DNA from: Shewanella sp. UCD-KL21
Lineage (GTDB): Bacteria; Pseudomonadota; Gammaproteobacteria; Enterobacterales; Shewanellaceae
Assembly: GCF_001957135.1 (NCBI RefSeq)
Contig: NZ_MPHK01000017.1
Span: forward strand, 1-64,000
Length of the DNA: 64,000 nucleotides
Reading direction: 5' to 3'
Positions 39,291-49,366 of the stretch are shown here, piece by piece. The translations under genes were made by a program, and so were the position numbers. Every line of letters starts with the position of its first letter. The first letter of the stretch is position 1. The notes beneath the pieces are model-generated. The model was not told where the DNA came from and did no database searches. It saw only the letters and a program-made list of their open reading frames with translations.

Positions 39291-41639
39291 TTATCTCGCG
39301 CCCTTAGTATTTGAAGACTTATTTTTTGCATTCGCCTTACTGCTAAACGGCTGCTTCTTCTGTGACCAGCCTGTTTTAGCTTTGCCTTTGTTAGCGCTAT
39401 TGCCATTAGTTGGTTTTTTAGCTGAAGATGACTTGCCGCCTTCTTGCTTTTCACCAGTCGCTTTGGCTTTGTTGGCTTTGGTCGGTTTTTTACCGCTGTC
39501 TCTATCCGCAAACTGATTACCAGAAAAACGGGTGAAAGCCGTCTTACTACCATCATTTTTGCCACCACGGTTTTTAGCCCCAAAGCCTTGGCGCTCATTA
39601 CGTGATTCTGGCGGCACAATATGTTGTACCCCATTACCAATTAAATGCTCTTTACCCATAGCTGCTAAGGCTTCACGAATAAGTGGCCAGCCTGCAGGAT
39701 CATGATAACGCAGCAGCGCTTTGTGTAAGCGACGCTGACGGCCCTTTTTAGGCACGGTCACTTGTTCACTGGTATGCTTCACATTCTTCAATGAGTTCAG
39801 CTCAGTGTGGTAAATGGTGGTGGCATTGGCCATAGGTGAAGGATAAAAGTTTTGCACTTGATCAAGCTTAAACTTCTCTGATTTTAGCCATAAAGCTAAG
39901 TTCAGCATATCTTCATCTGTGGTGCCGGGATGCGCTGAAATAAAGTAAGGAATAAGATACTGCTTCTTACCCGCTTCTTTGGAGTAATGATCAAATAGCT
40001 CTTTAAACTTATGATAGCTGCCCATTCCCGGCTTCATCATTTTGCTTAATGGGCCATCTTCAGTGTGCTCTGGGGCGATTTTTAAATAGCCGCCCACATG
40101 ATGCTTAGCCAGCTCTTTAATGTAGCGAGGATCTTCTGTGGCTAAGTCATAACGCACACCTGATGCAATCAGGACCTTTTTAATCCCCGGTACATCACGG
40201 GCGGCGCGATATAAATCAATGGTGTGTTTATGATCGGTACCTAAATGGCCACAAATTGAGGGATATACACACGATAAACGCCGACAAGTGGTTTCTGCTT
40301 TGACACTCGTACAGCCTAAGCGATACATATTGGCGGTTGGGCCACCTAAGTCAGAAATTACCCCAGTAAAGCCCGGCACTTTGTCTTGAATATCTTTAAT
40401 TTCTTTGATGATGGATTCTTGCGAGCGACTTTGAATAATGCGCCCTTCATGCTCGGTAATCGAGCAGAACGAACAACCACCAAAACAGCCACGCATGATG
40501 TTAATCGAGGTCTTAATCATGTCGTAAGCAGGGATCACCGCTTTACCATAACTTGGGTGCGGTACCCGCTGATACGGCAAATCAAACACCGCATCCATTT
40601 CATCTGTATTTAATGGCCATGCTGGCGGGTTAACCCACACAGAGCGGTTGCCTTGGGCTTGAAATAACGCGCGGGCACAACCCGGATTTTGCTCTTGATG
40701 CAAAATACGTGAAGCATGGGCATATAAGAATTTATCCTCAGCCACTTTTTCATAAGCAGGCAGTAGCACATAGGTTTTTTCCCATGGCTTGGGTCTTGCT
40801 GGCTGCACGCTGATGGCTTTAGGGGCATCATTATCAAAAATCTTTTTATCGGTTGGGCCGGATAATTTTTCGCAGCCGACATCATCAGCGCCATAAGGAT
40901 TGGGGATGGGATCAATCTTGTGTAGTTGATCTAATTTGCGCGAATCCATGCCTTTCCAGCCGGGCAAAGGTTCATGTCTGATAACCGCGGTGCCGCGAAT
41001 ATCGTGCATGTCGACCATTTTTTCGCCCGCAGCGATGCGATGCGCCACTTCCACCAGCGGACGCTCAGCATTACCGTAAATTAAGATATCGGCTTTGGCA
41101 TCAAAAATAACACTGCGGCGCACTTTATCTGACCAATAATCATAGTGGGCAATACGGCGTAAACTGGCCTCAATACCACCAATCACGACCGGCACTTCTT
41201 TAAAGGCTTCTTTACAACGCTGGGTATAAACGGTTACCGCGCGATCTGGGCGTTTACCGCCTTCATCATTTGGGGTGTAGGCATCATCACTGCGAATACG
41301 ACGATCTGCGGTATAGCGATTGATCATCGAGTCCATGTTGCCGGCGGTGACACCGAAAAACAGGTTCGGACGTCCTAGCTTCATGAAGTCATTTTTATTC
41401 GACCAGTCTGGCTGACAAATAATACCAACACGAAAGCCCTGCGCTTCAAGCATACGGCCAATTACTGCCATACCAAAGCTTGGGTGGTCCACATAAGCGT
41501 CGCCGCTGACGATAATAATGTCGCAGCTATCCCATCCAAGTTGATCCATCTCTTTACGAGACATAGGAAGAAAGGGAGCCGTGCCATAGCATTCGGCCCA
41601 ATACCTTGGGTAATTAAATAACGTGGATTCAACTTGCAT
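39291..41639 (-). CDS. YgiQ family radical SAM protein
   Basis: 782 residues. The N-terminal region (about 30-120) has the cobalamin-binding-like pattern [24 protein letters not shown]. The radical SAM cluster motif CFGGCSFC uses cysteines 385, 389 and 392. The C-terminal domain begins near 560 ([33 protein letters not shown]). The last 110 residues are a low-complexity basic tail rich in Lys, Gly, Ser and Asn. The family (formerly UPF0313) is widespread, with no settled reaction. It is monocistronic. Confidence 0.93.
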   Translation of the reverse strand: MQVESTLFNYPRYWAECYGTAPFLPMSRKEMDQLGWDSCDIIIVSGDAYVDHPSFGMAVIGRMLEAQGFRVGIICQPDWSNKNDFMKLGRPNLFFGVTAGNMDSMINRYTADRRIRSDDAYTPNDEGGKRPDRAVTVYTQRCKEAFKEVPVVIGGIEASLRRIAHYDYWSDKVRRSVIFDAKADILIYGNAERPLVEVAHRIAAGEKMVDMHDIRGTAVIRHEPLPGWKGMDSRKLDQLHKIDPIPNPYGADDVGCEKLSGPTDKKIFDNDAPKAISVQPARPKPWEKTYVLLPAYEKVAEDKFLYAHASRILHQEQNPGCARALFQAQGNRSVWVNPPAWPLNTDEMDAVFDLPYQRVPHPSYGKAVIPAYDMIKTSINIMRGCFGGCSFCSITEHEGRIIQSRSQESIIKEIKDIQDKVPGFTGVISDLGGPTANMYRLGCTSVKAETTCRRLSCVYPSICGHLGTDHKHTIDLYRAARDVPGIKKVLIASGVRYDLATEDPRYIKELAKHHVGGYLKIAPEHTEDGPLSKMMKPGMGSYHKFKELFDHYSKEAGKKQYLIPYFISAHPGTTDEDMLNLALWLKSEKFKLDQVQNFYPSPMANATTIYHTELNSLKNVKHTSEQVTVPKKGRQRRLHKALLRYHDPAGWPLIREALAAMGKEHLIGNGVQHIVPPESRNERQGFGAKNRGGKNDGSKTAFTRFSGNQFADRDSGKKPTKANKAKATGEKQEGGKSSSAKKPTNGNSANKGKAKTGWSQKKQPFSSKANAKNKSSNTKGAR

Positions 41640-41816
41640 GTGTGTAACCTAAAATTGATGGATACGTCGATAAACGGTCGCGGAGTATACCAGTTGGCGA
41701 TGACTAAGTGTGACTAAAAAAGCAGCAGATGTGAAATTTTTTTATTGGTGGCTAAAAATAAAAAACCTTATAAATACAGTGGGAATAGTAAAACTCCCAC
41801 CTTATCAAGCACTCAG

Positions 41817-42212
41817 TTATAAGCCTAAAAATAAACCGATATTCACCACGGCTAAACTGATAATAACAATCCAAGTGGTTAACACCCCCCAAAACCGGCC
41901 AATATGATAACCGCCTTTGCCCTGAGTTAAGCCAATGGCATGTAACAGCCGCGCGAATAACCATAAGCTGCCAAACAAATGTAAAAATGGCGCTGATAAC
42001 CCATTCACTTCAGCCACCAAGATTAATAGCAGCGCAAATGGTGCGTTCTCAATAAGGTTAGCGTGCACCCGATCGGCAAGGATTAAATCTTGATTACCGT
42101 CATTTCCAATGCCGATGTTGAGCCCTTTTCTAAGCTTAACCACCCGCAGACTAAAATAAATGGCCATTATGGCCGTTAAACCGATATATAACCCCGATAC
42201 ACTGGCGATCAT
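41817..42212 (-). CDS. MAPEG family inner-membrane protein
   Basis: 131 residues, four hydrophobic helices. The MAPEG signature appears as DRVHANLIENAPFALLLILVAE followed by LHLFGSLWLFARLLHAIGL. Members are membrane glutathione transferase/peroxidase-like proteins, and the bacterial role is mostly untested. It is monocistronic and divergent from the ferredoxin oxidoreductase-like gene. Confidence 0.88.
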   Translation of the reverse strand: MIASVSGLYIGLTAIMAIYFSLRVVKLRKGLNIGIGNDGNQDLILADRVHANLIENAPFALLLILVAEVNGLSAPFLHLFGSLWLFARLLHAIGLTQGKGGYHIGRFWGVLTTWIVIISLAVVNIGLFLGL

Positions 42213-42342
42213 TTCAACTCCTTTTAAATGCTGTTAAGGCTTCACTATATGCTAAATATCGGCTTTGTTTAATGACAAAAGCGATTTTTATCATCACAGC
42301 CACAACGCTTACAACAGCCTTACGTCGAATTTATTTAACAAA

Positions 42343-42358
42343 TGTCACCTATATTGCA
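42343..42358 (+). promoter_or_regulatory. Predicted Crp/Fnr-type operator upstream of the oxidoreductase operon
   Basis: TGTCACCTATATTGCA, an imperfect TGTCA-N6-TTRCA palindrome 74 bases before the ATG at 42432. It matches the ridA-side box in 16 of 20 positions including flanks, and the receptor-side box in 14 of 16. Box size and spacing are those of the Crp/Fnr family. Confidence 0.6.
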
Positions 42359-42431
42359 GTCATCATAATTCAGTTGCTCTAACCTAAAAATCGATTGATA
42401 ACACCAAATATGACTCGAAGGAACAGAGCAG

Positions 42432-45400
42432 ATGAAACATAGTGACATCACTTTAGAAGATAAATATAACAATACATCTGGTCGTATCTTTATAAACGGC
42501 AACCAAGCTTTAGTTCGATTACCGCTCATTCAAGCGCAATTAGACAAAAACCAAGGCTTGAATACCGCGGGTTATATTTCAGGTTATCGAGGCTCGCCAC
42601 TAGGGGCATTAGATAGTTATATCTGGAAAGCCAAAAAACGTTTTGACCAGCACAATATCACCTTTCAACCTGGGGTTAATGAAGACCTAGCAGCAACGGC
42701 GATTTGGGGCACCCAATTACTCGACACCATACCTGAGCCGAATGTCGATGGCGTATTTGCCATGTGGTATGGCAAAGGCCCCGGCGTTGATAGAAGTGGC
42801 GATCCATTTAAACATGCAAACTATGCTGGCACCCATGAACATGGCGGCGTGTTGGTCGTTTACGGTGATGATCATCCCGGCAAATCATCGACCATCTCAC
42901 ATCAAAGTGAACAGGCCTTAGCAGCCAACCTCATTCCCTCACTCTACCCTGCTGATGTCAGCGAATTTATTGATTATGGTATTTTAGGCTGGGCGCTGTC
43001 TCGTTATAGCGGTTTATGGGTGGGCTTTAAATGTGTTAATGAATCAGTGGAGCAAACCGCCACTATTGATATTGATCTGGACAATATTGATATCAAACGC
43101 CCGAGTCGAGATGACATGCCAGCGGCCAGCATCAATCTCAAAACCAGTGGCTTTATTCCGCCGCAAACCAATGAAACCAATGTCATTACTCACCGCCTGC
43201 CCTTGGTGCACCGCTTTATTAAAGCCAATAATATTGACCAAATTCGCGTGGCTAAAACTGACGATGCAGCTAATAGCAGCCTAGGTATTGTCACCGCAGG
43301 TAAAGCCTATAACGATGTAATGTCGGCCCTCGCGATATTAGGCATAGACACTGATCTTGCGCAAACGCTGGGGCTTTCGGTATTCAAATTAGGTTGTATC
43401 TGGCCCATCGAGCCCAGTAAATTAACTGACTTTGCCCAGCAGCAACCTGAATTACTGGTAATTGAAGAAAAGCGCGCCTTTATTGAAGAGCAAATAAAAT
43501 CAATTCTGTTTGGCAAACAAGGTGCCACACGGGTTATCGGTAAACAGGATGAAAATGGCCTTGCGCTCGTCAGTGCCGATGTGCAATTAGAGCCACTCAC
43601 ACTGGCCTTTATCATCGCTGAGCGCCTGCGCATTAATGGTCAAACTCACCCCAAGGTTGATGACGCACTGGCGCGTTTACGCTCAAAGCTTGACCCTAAA
43701 AGTTGCGCCACCAGCTTACCTAGAACCCCTTACTTTTGCTCTGGTTGCCCCCATAACACCTCCACAAAAGTACCTGAAAACAGTATCGCGATGGCAGGTA
43801 TTGGCTGTCACGCCATGGCAGCATTTTATCGCAAAGACACCATGATCCCCTGCCATATGGGCGGTGAAGGCATGCAGTGGGTGGGCTTAGCCAAATACAC
43901 TAACACCAACCACGTGTTTCAAAACCTAGGCGATGGTACTTATTATCACTCTGGCTTAATGGCAATCCGCGGAGCCATCGCGGCCAAGGTCAATATCACC
44001 TATAAAATTTTATATAACGATGCCGTTGCCATGACTGGCGGTCAGCCAGTGGATGGGCCAATCTCCGTCGCTGAAATTAGCCAACAAGTCACCCATGAAG
44101 GCATTAGTAAATGTGTGATTGTAACCGACTCGCCACAGGCATACGCCAATAACCCAGACATCGCCAAAAACGTTGAGATTTATCACCGTGACCGTTTGGA
44201 CATGGTGCAAACCATGCTAAGCAAAATAGCAGGTTGCACCGTATTAATTTACGAGCAAACCTGTGCGGCTGAAAAGCGTCGTCGCCGTAAACGTGGCTTA
44301 ATTGCCGATCCAACGAAACGCTTATACATTAATGCTGAGGTGTGTGAAGGCTGCGGCGATTGCTCAGTTCAGTCAACCTGCGTGAGCTTGCAGCCTAAAG
44401 TGACTTCGAAAGGCATCAAGCGTCAGATAGATCAATCAAGTTGTAATAAAGACTACAGCTGTAATAAAGGCTTTTGCCCTTCGTTTGTCACTGTCATTGG
44501 TGGCACCCCGAAAAAGGCCGCTGCCACCGCGATTTCAGCAGATGTGTTTGCTACAATTCCCGCGCCTACTGTGTGTAACATTGACGATAACTACAATGTC
44601 ATGATTGCAGGCATTGGCGGTTCAGGGGTGATCACTGTCGGGGCGATATTAGGCATGGCAGCCCATATTGATAATAAAGCCTGCTCAATTTACGACATGA
44701 CCGGCTTGTCGCAAAAAAATGGCGCGGTTTACAGCCATCTTAAATTTGCCAACTCACCTGAGCGCTTATTTAGCCCTAAAATTGATACCGGCAGCGCCGA
44801 TTTAATTTTAGCCTTTGATTTACTGGCCACCCTAGATCAACACATTATTAAAATCATTACTAACCAACAAACTCGCCTGATTGGTAATGCTGCCATCGCG
44901 CCACCAGCCGTGTTTCAATTAAACCCACAGGCGATCCCCACTGAGTTTAAAGAGCAGCAATCGTTAGCCCAATTATTAGGCAGCGATAATGTCGACTTTA
45001 TCGATGCATCCAACATCGCCAAAAAACTCATGGGAGATACCATAGGCGCTAATTTATTTGTAGTGGGCTTTGCCCTGCAAAAAGGGGCTTTACCGCTATC
45101 AGTTGCGTCAGTTGAGCAAGCCTTAAGCCTGAATGGTGTGAGCGTTGACTTTAATCTCAACGCATTAAATTTAGGGCGTTTATTGTGTTTTAATCCTGAA
45201 TTTTTCTCGCAATTACTGACCACTGACAGCCAGCAAAATATTGCGACCACCGCCTTTAGTGCCATTGAAGACGGGGCTGAGCATCTCAGTCATTATCAAA
45301 ATAATGCCTATGCCAAACAATACCGTGAGTTTATTGAACAGGTCAGCCAAGCAGAGAAAGCTGTGGCTGAAAATTCTGACCGCTTAACCTTAGCGGTAGC

Positions 45401-45920
45401 CACTAACCTAAGTAAATTAATGAGCTACAAAGACGAATATGAAGTCGCGCGTTTACACAGCTCAGCGACGCTTATGCAAAATTTACATAACGATTTTGAC
45501 GGCGACTTTAAGGTTAAATTCTCTCTCGCACCGCCTTTGTTTAGCAAAAAACACCCTGATACTGGCTTGCCTATTAAGCGTGAATTTGGCCCATGGATCT
45601 TAACGGCGTTTAAAGTCTTGGCTAAATTTAAGTTTTTGCGCGGCTCTAAACTAGATATGTTCAGCTATACCAATGAAAGAAAGATGGAAAGGCAGTTAAT
45701 TAAAGATTATCAAGCAGATATAAAGCATATCATCGAAAACCTGAATCATGATAATTTAGCACTCGCCATTGAAATCGCTCAGCTACCGCAAATGATTAAA
45801 GGCTTTGGCCATATTAAAGAAAACAATATTAGCGCCACACTCATGGCCAAAGAAAAGCTATTACATCAATTTACCCATGGCCCAGATAAATCAGCCATTC
45901 AATTTAAAGAAGTTAGCTAA
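42432..45920 (+). CDS. Indolepyruvate ferredoxin oxidoreductase-like protein (single-chain)
   Basis: 1162 residues, a fused 2-oxoacid oxidoreductase. The N-terminal part (about 1-400) has SGYRGSPLGALDSYIW and AATAIWGTQLLD. A thiamine-diphosphate domain carries GDGT at 500-503 followed by the NDAVAMTGGQP region. A cysteine cluster (C638, C641, C644, C650) and a later CNKDYSCNKGFC resemble Fe-S ligands. From about 715 a gamma-type domain begins with NVMIAGIGGSGVITVG. Such enzymes decarboxylate aryl- or branched-chain 2-oxo acids to acyl-CoA. The exact substrate is unknown. It starts a likely operon with the FAD gene 16 bases downstream. Confidence 0.9.
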   Translation: MKHSDITLEDKYNNTSGRIFINGNQALVRLPLIQAQLDKNQGLNTAGYISGYRGSPLGALDSYIWKAKKRFDQHNITFQPGVNEDLAATAIWGTQLLDTIPEPNVDGVFAMWYGKGPGVDRSGDPFKHANYAGTHEHGGVLVVYGDDHPGKSSTISHQSEQALAANLIPSLYPADVSEFIDYGILGWALSRYSGLWVGFKCVNESVEQTATIDIDLDNIDIKRPSRDDMPAASINLKTSGFIPPQTNETNVITHRLPLVHRFIKANNIDQIRVAKTDDAANSSLGIVTAGKAYNDVMSALAILGIDTDLAQTLGLSVFKLGCIWPIEPSKLTDFAQQQPELLVIEEKRAFIEEQIKSILFGKQGATRVIGKQDENGLALVSADVQLEPLTLAFIIAERLRINGQTHPKVDDALARLRSKLDPKSCATSLPRTPYFCSGCPHNTSTKVPENSIAMAGIGCHAMAAFYRKDTMIPCHMGGEGMQWVGLAKYTNTNHVFQNLGDGTYYHSGLMAIRGAIAAKVNITYKILYNDAVAMTGGQPVDGPISVAEISQQVTHEGISKCVIVTDSPQAYANNPDIAKNVEIYHRDRLDMVQTMLSKIAGCTVLIYEQTCAAEKRRRRKRGLIADPTKRLYINAEVCEGCGDCSVQSTCVSLQPKVTSKGIKRQIDQSSCNKDYSCNKGFCPSFVTVIGGTPKKAAATAISADVFATIPAPTVCNIDDNYNVMIAGIGGSGVITVGAILGMAAHIDNKACSIYDMTGLSQKNGAVYSHLKFANSPERLFSPKIDTGSADLILAFDLLATLDQHIIKIITNQQTRLIGNAAIAPPAVFQLNPQAIPTEFKEQQSLAQLLGSDNVDFIDASNIAKKLMGDTIGANLFVVGFALQKGALPLSVASVEQALSLNGVSVDFNLNALNLGRLLCFNPEFFSQLLTTDSQQNIATTAFSAIEDGAEHLSHYQNNAYAKQYREFIEQVSQAEKAVAENSDRLTLAVATNLSKLMSYKDEYEVARLHSSATLMQNLHNDFDGDFKVKFSLAPPLFSKKHPDTGLPIKREFGPWILTAFKVLAKFKFLRGSKLDMFSYTNERKMERQLIKDYQADIKHIIENLNHDNLALAIEIAQLPQMIKGFGHIKENNISATLMAKEKLLHQFTHGPDKSAIQFKEVS

Positions 45921-45936
45921 CAAACCGTCACAGAGA

Positions 45937-47322
45937 ATGAATATGATAGATATTATAAAAAAGATAACCGCTATCGTAGGTGATAAAGGCATTATCCTTG
46001 GGGATGATGTTGCCAACAGGCCCGCTTACTCTTATGGCAAAGGACAATGCCAAGCACTGGCCATAGTGCGCCCTGCTTCAACCGAAGAGCTATCTAAAGT
46101 AATGAGCCTTTGCCACCAGCAGGATCAAACCACCATCCCTTGGGGCGGGTTAACCGGATTGGTCAATGGCGCCTATGCCGGGGCTGATGATATTGCGATT
46201 TCGTTAGAGCGCATGACTCAGATTGAATCCATCGATAATCAAGCGGGCACGATGACAGTGCAAGCGGGCGCGCCGCTACAAGTGGTGCAAGAAAAAGCCG
46301 CCGCACAAGACTGGCTATTTGCTCTGGATTTAGGCGCCAGAGGCAGCGCCACTATTGGCGGAAATATTGCCACTAATGCTGGCGGTAATAGCGTGCTTAA
46401 ATATGGCATGATGCGTGAACAAGTCTTGGGCTTAGAAGCGGTTTTAGTGGATGGCACGGTTATTTCATCATTAAACAGTATGCTTAAAAATAACGCCGGT
46501 TATGATCTTAAACAGCTATTTATTGGCACTGAAGGCACCTTAGGTATTGTCACTAAAGCCGTGTTACGCCTGCACCCTTTGCCCAGCAGTCGCAATACTG
46601 CCATTGTCGCCGCAACCCACTTTGATGCTGTCGCCAAGCTACTGAAATTACTCAACAGCAACTTAAATGGTCAGCTATCGGCATTTGAAGTGATGTGGGG
46701 CAATTTTTATCAGTTAATGACCGACTCAGACAAGCACAATACGGTTATCGACAGTGGTTATCCATATTATGTGTTAATTGAAGCTACGGGCCATAACGCC
46801 GAGCGCGACGCCGTGCAATTTGAAGAAGCACTAATGGCTGCGTTAGAGCAAGATATTTTAGTGGACGCCGCAATTGCTAAGTCAGAAAGTCAGCGCGAAC
46901 AGTTATGGGCCATGAGGGATGATATTGACACTGTCATCAGCGAGTTAAATCCGCTGTTTGCCTTTGATATTAGCCTGCCTATTGCCAACATGGAGCAATA
47001 TATTCAGCAAGTTGAAAGCCAAATTATGACGCAGTGGCCCCATGCAAAATTCATTGTCTTTGGTCACTTAGGTGATGGTAATTTACATTTAGGCATTTGT
47101 GTTGGTAGCGATGATGAGCAGACTAAACATCAAGTGCAAAGCATTGTTTATCAGCAGCTAAAACCTTACGCTGGCTCGATTTCTGCTGAGCATGGCATTG
47201 GTTTAGATAAGCTTAAATACTTACATTGCTCCCGCACTGACAACGAAATAGCCTTAATGAAACGCCTAAAGCTGGCTTTTGACCCTAAAAACCTGCTCAA
47301 CCGCGGCAAGGTTTTCCCTTAG
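45937..47322 (+). CDS. FAD-binding oxidoreductase, D-2-hydroxyacid dehydrogenase/GlcD type
   Basis: 461 residues from the ATG at 45937. A second ATG six bases later is slightly better spaced from AGAG. The FAD-binding type 4 domain (about 30-210) has the PPi-binding ALDLGARGSATIGGNIATNAGGN and GTEGTLGIVTKAVLRLHP. The C-terminal domain ends GHLGDGNLHLGI...SAEHGIGLDKLKYL...NLLNRGKVFP. This family oxidises D-2-hydroxy acids such as D-lactate or D-2-hydroxyglutarate. The pairing with a 2-oxoacid oxidoreductase suggests that the product 2-oxo acid feeds that enzyme. Confidence 0.88.
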   Translation: MNMIDIIKKITAIVGDKGIILGDDVANRPAYSYGKGQCQALAIVRPASTEELSKVMSLCHQQDQTTIPWGGLTGLVNGAYAGADDIAISLERMTQIESIDNQAGTMTVQAGAPLQVVQEKAAAQDWLFALDLGARGSATIGGNIATNAGGNSVLKYGMMREQVLGLEAVLVDGTVISSLNSMLKNNAGYDLKQLFIGTEGTLGIVTKAVLRLHPLPSSRNTAIVAATHFDAVAKLLKLLNSNLNGQLSAFEVMWGNFYQLMTDSDKHNTVIDSGYPYYVLIEATGHNAERDAVQFEEALMAALEQDILVDAAIAKSESQREQLWAMRDDIDTVISELNPLFAFDISLPIANMEQYIQQVESQIMTQWPHAKFIVFGHLGDGNLHLGICVGSDDEQTKHQVQSIVYQQLKPYAGSISAEHGIGLDKLKYLHCSRTDNEIALMKRLKLAFDPKNLLNRGKVFP

Positions 47323-47374
47323 AAATCGCAATAAATGTCAGCCTAGCAAGCCATTAAGGTTTGCTACGCTGTCC

Positions 47375-47398
47375 AATTAACTCAGCAATTAACTCAGC
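47375..47398. repeat. 12-bp tandem duplication across the dadA stop
   Basis: AATTAACTCAGC occurs twice in direct tandem. The dadA stop codon (47394-47396) lies in the second copy, so the duplication reshaped only the last codons and the 3' flank. Confidence 0.9.
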
Positions 47399-48650
47399 AA
47401 TTCACCGCGTAATCAGCGAGAGATATTTCAGGGCGCTCGCCACTGATAAGGTCTGCAAGCGCCTTGCCTGAGCCAGCCGCCATCGTCCAGCCTAAATGCC
47501 CATGACCAGTATTAATATATAAATTATCAATTTTTGAGCGACCAATTAGCGGCACACCAGATGCTGAAACCGGTCGTAAACCTGTCCAACTTTGGGTGGT
47601 TTCCGGGTTCACAAAAGCGGTCGATTCAGGGTAAATCGCCTGCAATAAATCATAAAGATTCTGCAACCGCCCAGGGTTTAACTGGGTGTCATAACCGTTA
47701 AATTCTGCCGTGCCCGCCACCCGAATTTGATTCCCCAGCGGCACCACCCCAGCGTGCAGCGAATGATCTATCACAGGCATACTAGGCCCGCCTTGCCAGC
47801 CATCAAGCGCTAGGGTTAATGAATAACCTTTACAGGGGCGAACCGGAATATTAACGCCCACTTGTTTAGCTAATAACGGCGTGTAACTGCCTCCTGCCAA
47901 TACAAATGCATCGGCATCTAACTGGCCTTGGCTAGTGTTAATGTGGGTTATTTTGCCCTTGCGCTTAATAATATCGTTCACTGTGGTGTTATATAAAAAC
48001 TGCCCCCCTGCTTTTTCAAGGTAAGTTGTTAGCTCAACACAGTATTGATGGGCATCGCCAAAGCGATCTTCAGGAAAATAAATACTCCCGGCGACCTTAT
48101 CGTTTAGCGGGGCTAATGCAGGCTCAAGTTTAAAGGTGTCATCACGGCTGAGCATAGTGAACTTAACCGCTTCAGGCTGAAGAAACTCCGCCATGGCCAG
48201 CACTTCATCCAGCTCCTGTTGCTGACGACAAACCTTAATGGTGCCACTGCCACCACCCAGATCAGACAACCCGATTGCTTGGGTCATATCATCAAGCACA
48301 TCTAAGGTGTATTTCGCCATGCGGGTGTTACGAAAAATACTCTGCTCATAGGTTTTACGGCTGGAGTGTTTTAGAAAGGAGAGCCCCCACAATGCCAGCG
48401 AGGGTAATGCTTTAGGTCTGAGGAGTAATGGGGAGTCTTCTTTGCCAATCATTTTTAGCATATTGAATAATACGCCAGGGGCATTCCAAGGATCTGACAA
48501 ACTGGGGGTCAGCAAGCCGCCATTGGCAAAACTGGTTTCAAGGCCTGCTGATTCACGTCGATCAATCACTGTGACTTGATGACCTTGGGCATGTAGCTGA
48601 TAAGCCGTGCTCAAGCCCAACAGGCCACTACCAATAATAATGATATTCAT
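47394..48650 (-). CDS. dadA: D-amino acid dehydrogenase, small-subunit type (DadA)
   Basis: 418 residues. The FAD dinucleotide fold is seen at the N-terminus (IIIGSGLLGLSTAYQLHAQGHQVTVIDR), followed by LETSFANGGLLTPS. The C-terminus has WTGLRPVSASGVPLIG and NTGHGHLGWTMAAGSGKALADLISG, as in E. coli DadA. It oxidises D-amino acids to the 2-imino acid (then the 2-oxo acid) and passes electrons to the respiratory chain at the membrane. It lies 35 bases behind ridA, whose product hydrolyses imines, so the two are biochemically matched. Confidence 0.9.
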   Translation of the reverse strand: MNIIIIGSGLLGLSTAYQLHAQGHQVTVIDRRESAGLETSFANGGLLTPSLSDPWNAPGVLFNMLKMIGKEDSPLLLRPKALPSLALWGLSFLKHSSRKTYEQSIFRNTRMAKYTLDVLDDMTQAIGLSDLGGGSGTIKVCRQQQELDEVLAMAEFLQPEAVKFTMLSRDDTFKLEPALAPLNDKVAGSIYFPEDRFGDAHQYCVELTTYLEKAGGQFLYNTTVNDIIKRKGKITHINTSQGQLDADAFVLAGGSYTPLLAKQVGVNIPVRPCKGYSLTLALDGWQGGPSMPVIDHSLHAGVVPLGNQIRVAGTAEFNGYDTQLNPGRLQNLYDLLQAIYPESTAFVNPETTQSWTGLRPVSASGVPLIGRSKIDNLYINTGHGHLGWTMAAGSGKALADLISGERPEISLADYAVNC

Positions 48651-48685
48651 GTTTTCCCCTCAAGCATTACAGCGCTAATTGGTGG

Positions 48686-49057
48686 CTAATCTTTTATCGC
48701 TAACGCTTCAATTTCAATGCGCGCACCCGGGATCAATAAATCAGATCTCACAGTCGCTCTAGCAGGAGGATTATTAGGGAAAAATTCAGCATAGGCCTGA
48801 TTAAAGGCGGCAAAATCTTCAACGTGGGTTAACCAAATGGTATTTTTTACAATGGCGTCCAGCGTTAAATCTTGCTCTGCCAATAAGTTTTTGATGTTGG
48901 TTAGCACTTGCTTAGTCTGCGCGGTGATATCACCACCCACTAATTGATTGTTCTGATCAAACGCCATCTGCCCAGATAAAAAAATAAACCCACCCGCAGC
49001 AACCGCAGGAGAGAAAGGTAAGCCTAAGGCATTGTTACCTAATACTTGTTTAGCCAT
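48686..49057 (-). CDS. RidA family 2-iminoacid deaminase
   Basis: 123 residues with the RidA/YjgF pattern LPFSPAVAAGGFIFLSGQMAFD...TKQVLTNIKNLLAEQDLTLDAIVKNTIWLTHVEDFAAFNQAYAEFF...PARATVRSDLLIPGARIEIEALA. The conserved active-site arginine lies in ARATVRSD. The family hydrolyses reactive 2-imino acids to 2-oxo acids and ammonia. It is the first gene of a two-gene operon with dadA, behind a good promoter that overlaps a predicted Crp/Fnr box. Confidence 0.93.
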   Translation of the reverse strand: MAKQVLGNNALGLPFSPAVAAGGFIFLSGQMAFDQNNQLVGGDITAQTKQVLTNIKNLLAEQDLTLDAIVKNTIWLTHVEDFAAFNQAYAEFFPNNPPARATVRSDLLIPGARIEIEALAIKD

Positions 49058-49101
49058 TTAAATTCAACCTTATATCAATGATGTCATGATGATTAAAAAT
49101 C

Positions 49102-49145
49102 ATTATAGGTTTAGTTATTTAGCCAATACTGCAATCAAGATGACA
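49102..49145 (-). promoter_or_regulatory. ridA-dadA promoter with Crp/Fnr-type operator
   Basis: On the minus strand a perfect TATAAT lies at 49102-49107 without a clear -35. The box TGTCATCTTGATTGCA (49130-49145) stands so that its centre is near -42.5 from the expected start. This is the class II position typical of Crp/Fnr activators. The 309-base ridA-crp gap also has an ATGATT-AAA-AATCAT inverted repeat at 49089-49103. Confidence 0.6.
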
Positions 49146-49366
49146 CTTTAGTAACTCTTGTTAATAAAAAAGCTCCCTCTAAGCCTGCAGGTAACAAATT
49201 AGCACCATTTATTACTATGCTGTCAGCGCCAGCCATGGTAGAAATAATCAGCAGCCTTTTACGGTGATGGCTAATTTTTTTACAAGAAAAAGGTCAATAT
49301 AACAATAAAATATGGCCGTCAATTTCAGCATAAATACTAAAAATAATAACCAAAGTGAGCTCTAGT

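Noticed and set aside
39224..39640. 138-codon lysine-rich frame on the minus strand
   Set aside because: It overlaps the low-complexity tail of ygiQ in another frame, and composition alone explains it.
42432..45920. Several long antisense frames across the oxidoreductase gene
   Set aside because: The sense frame shows conserved domains end to end; the antisense frames have no ribosome sites or recognisable products.
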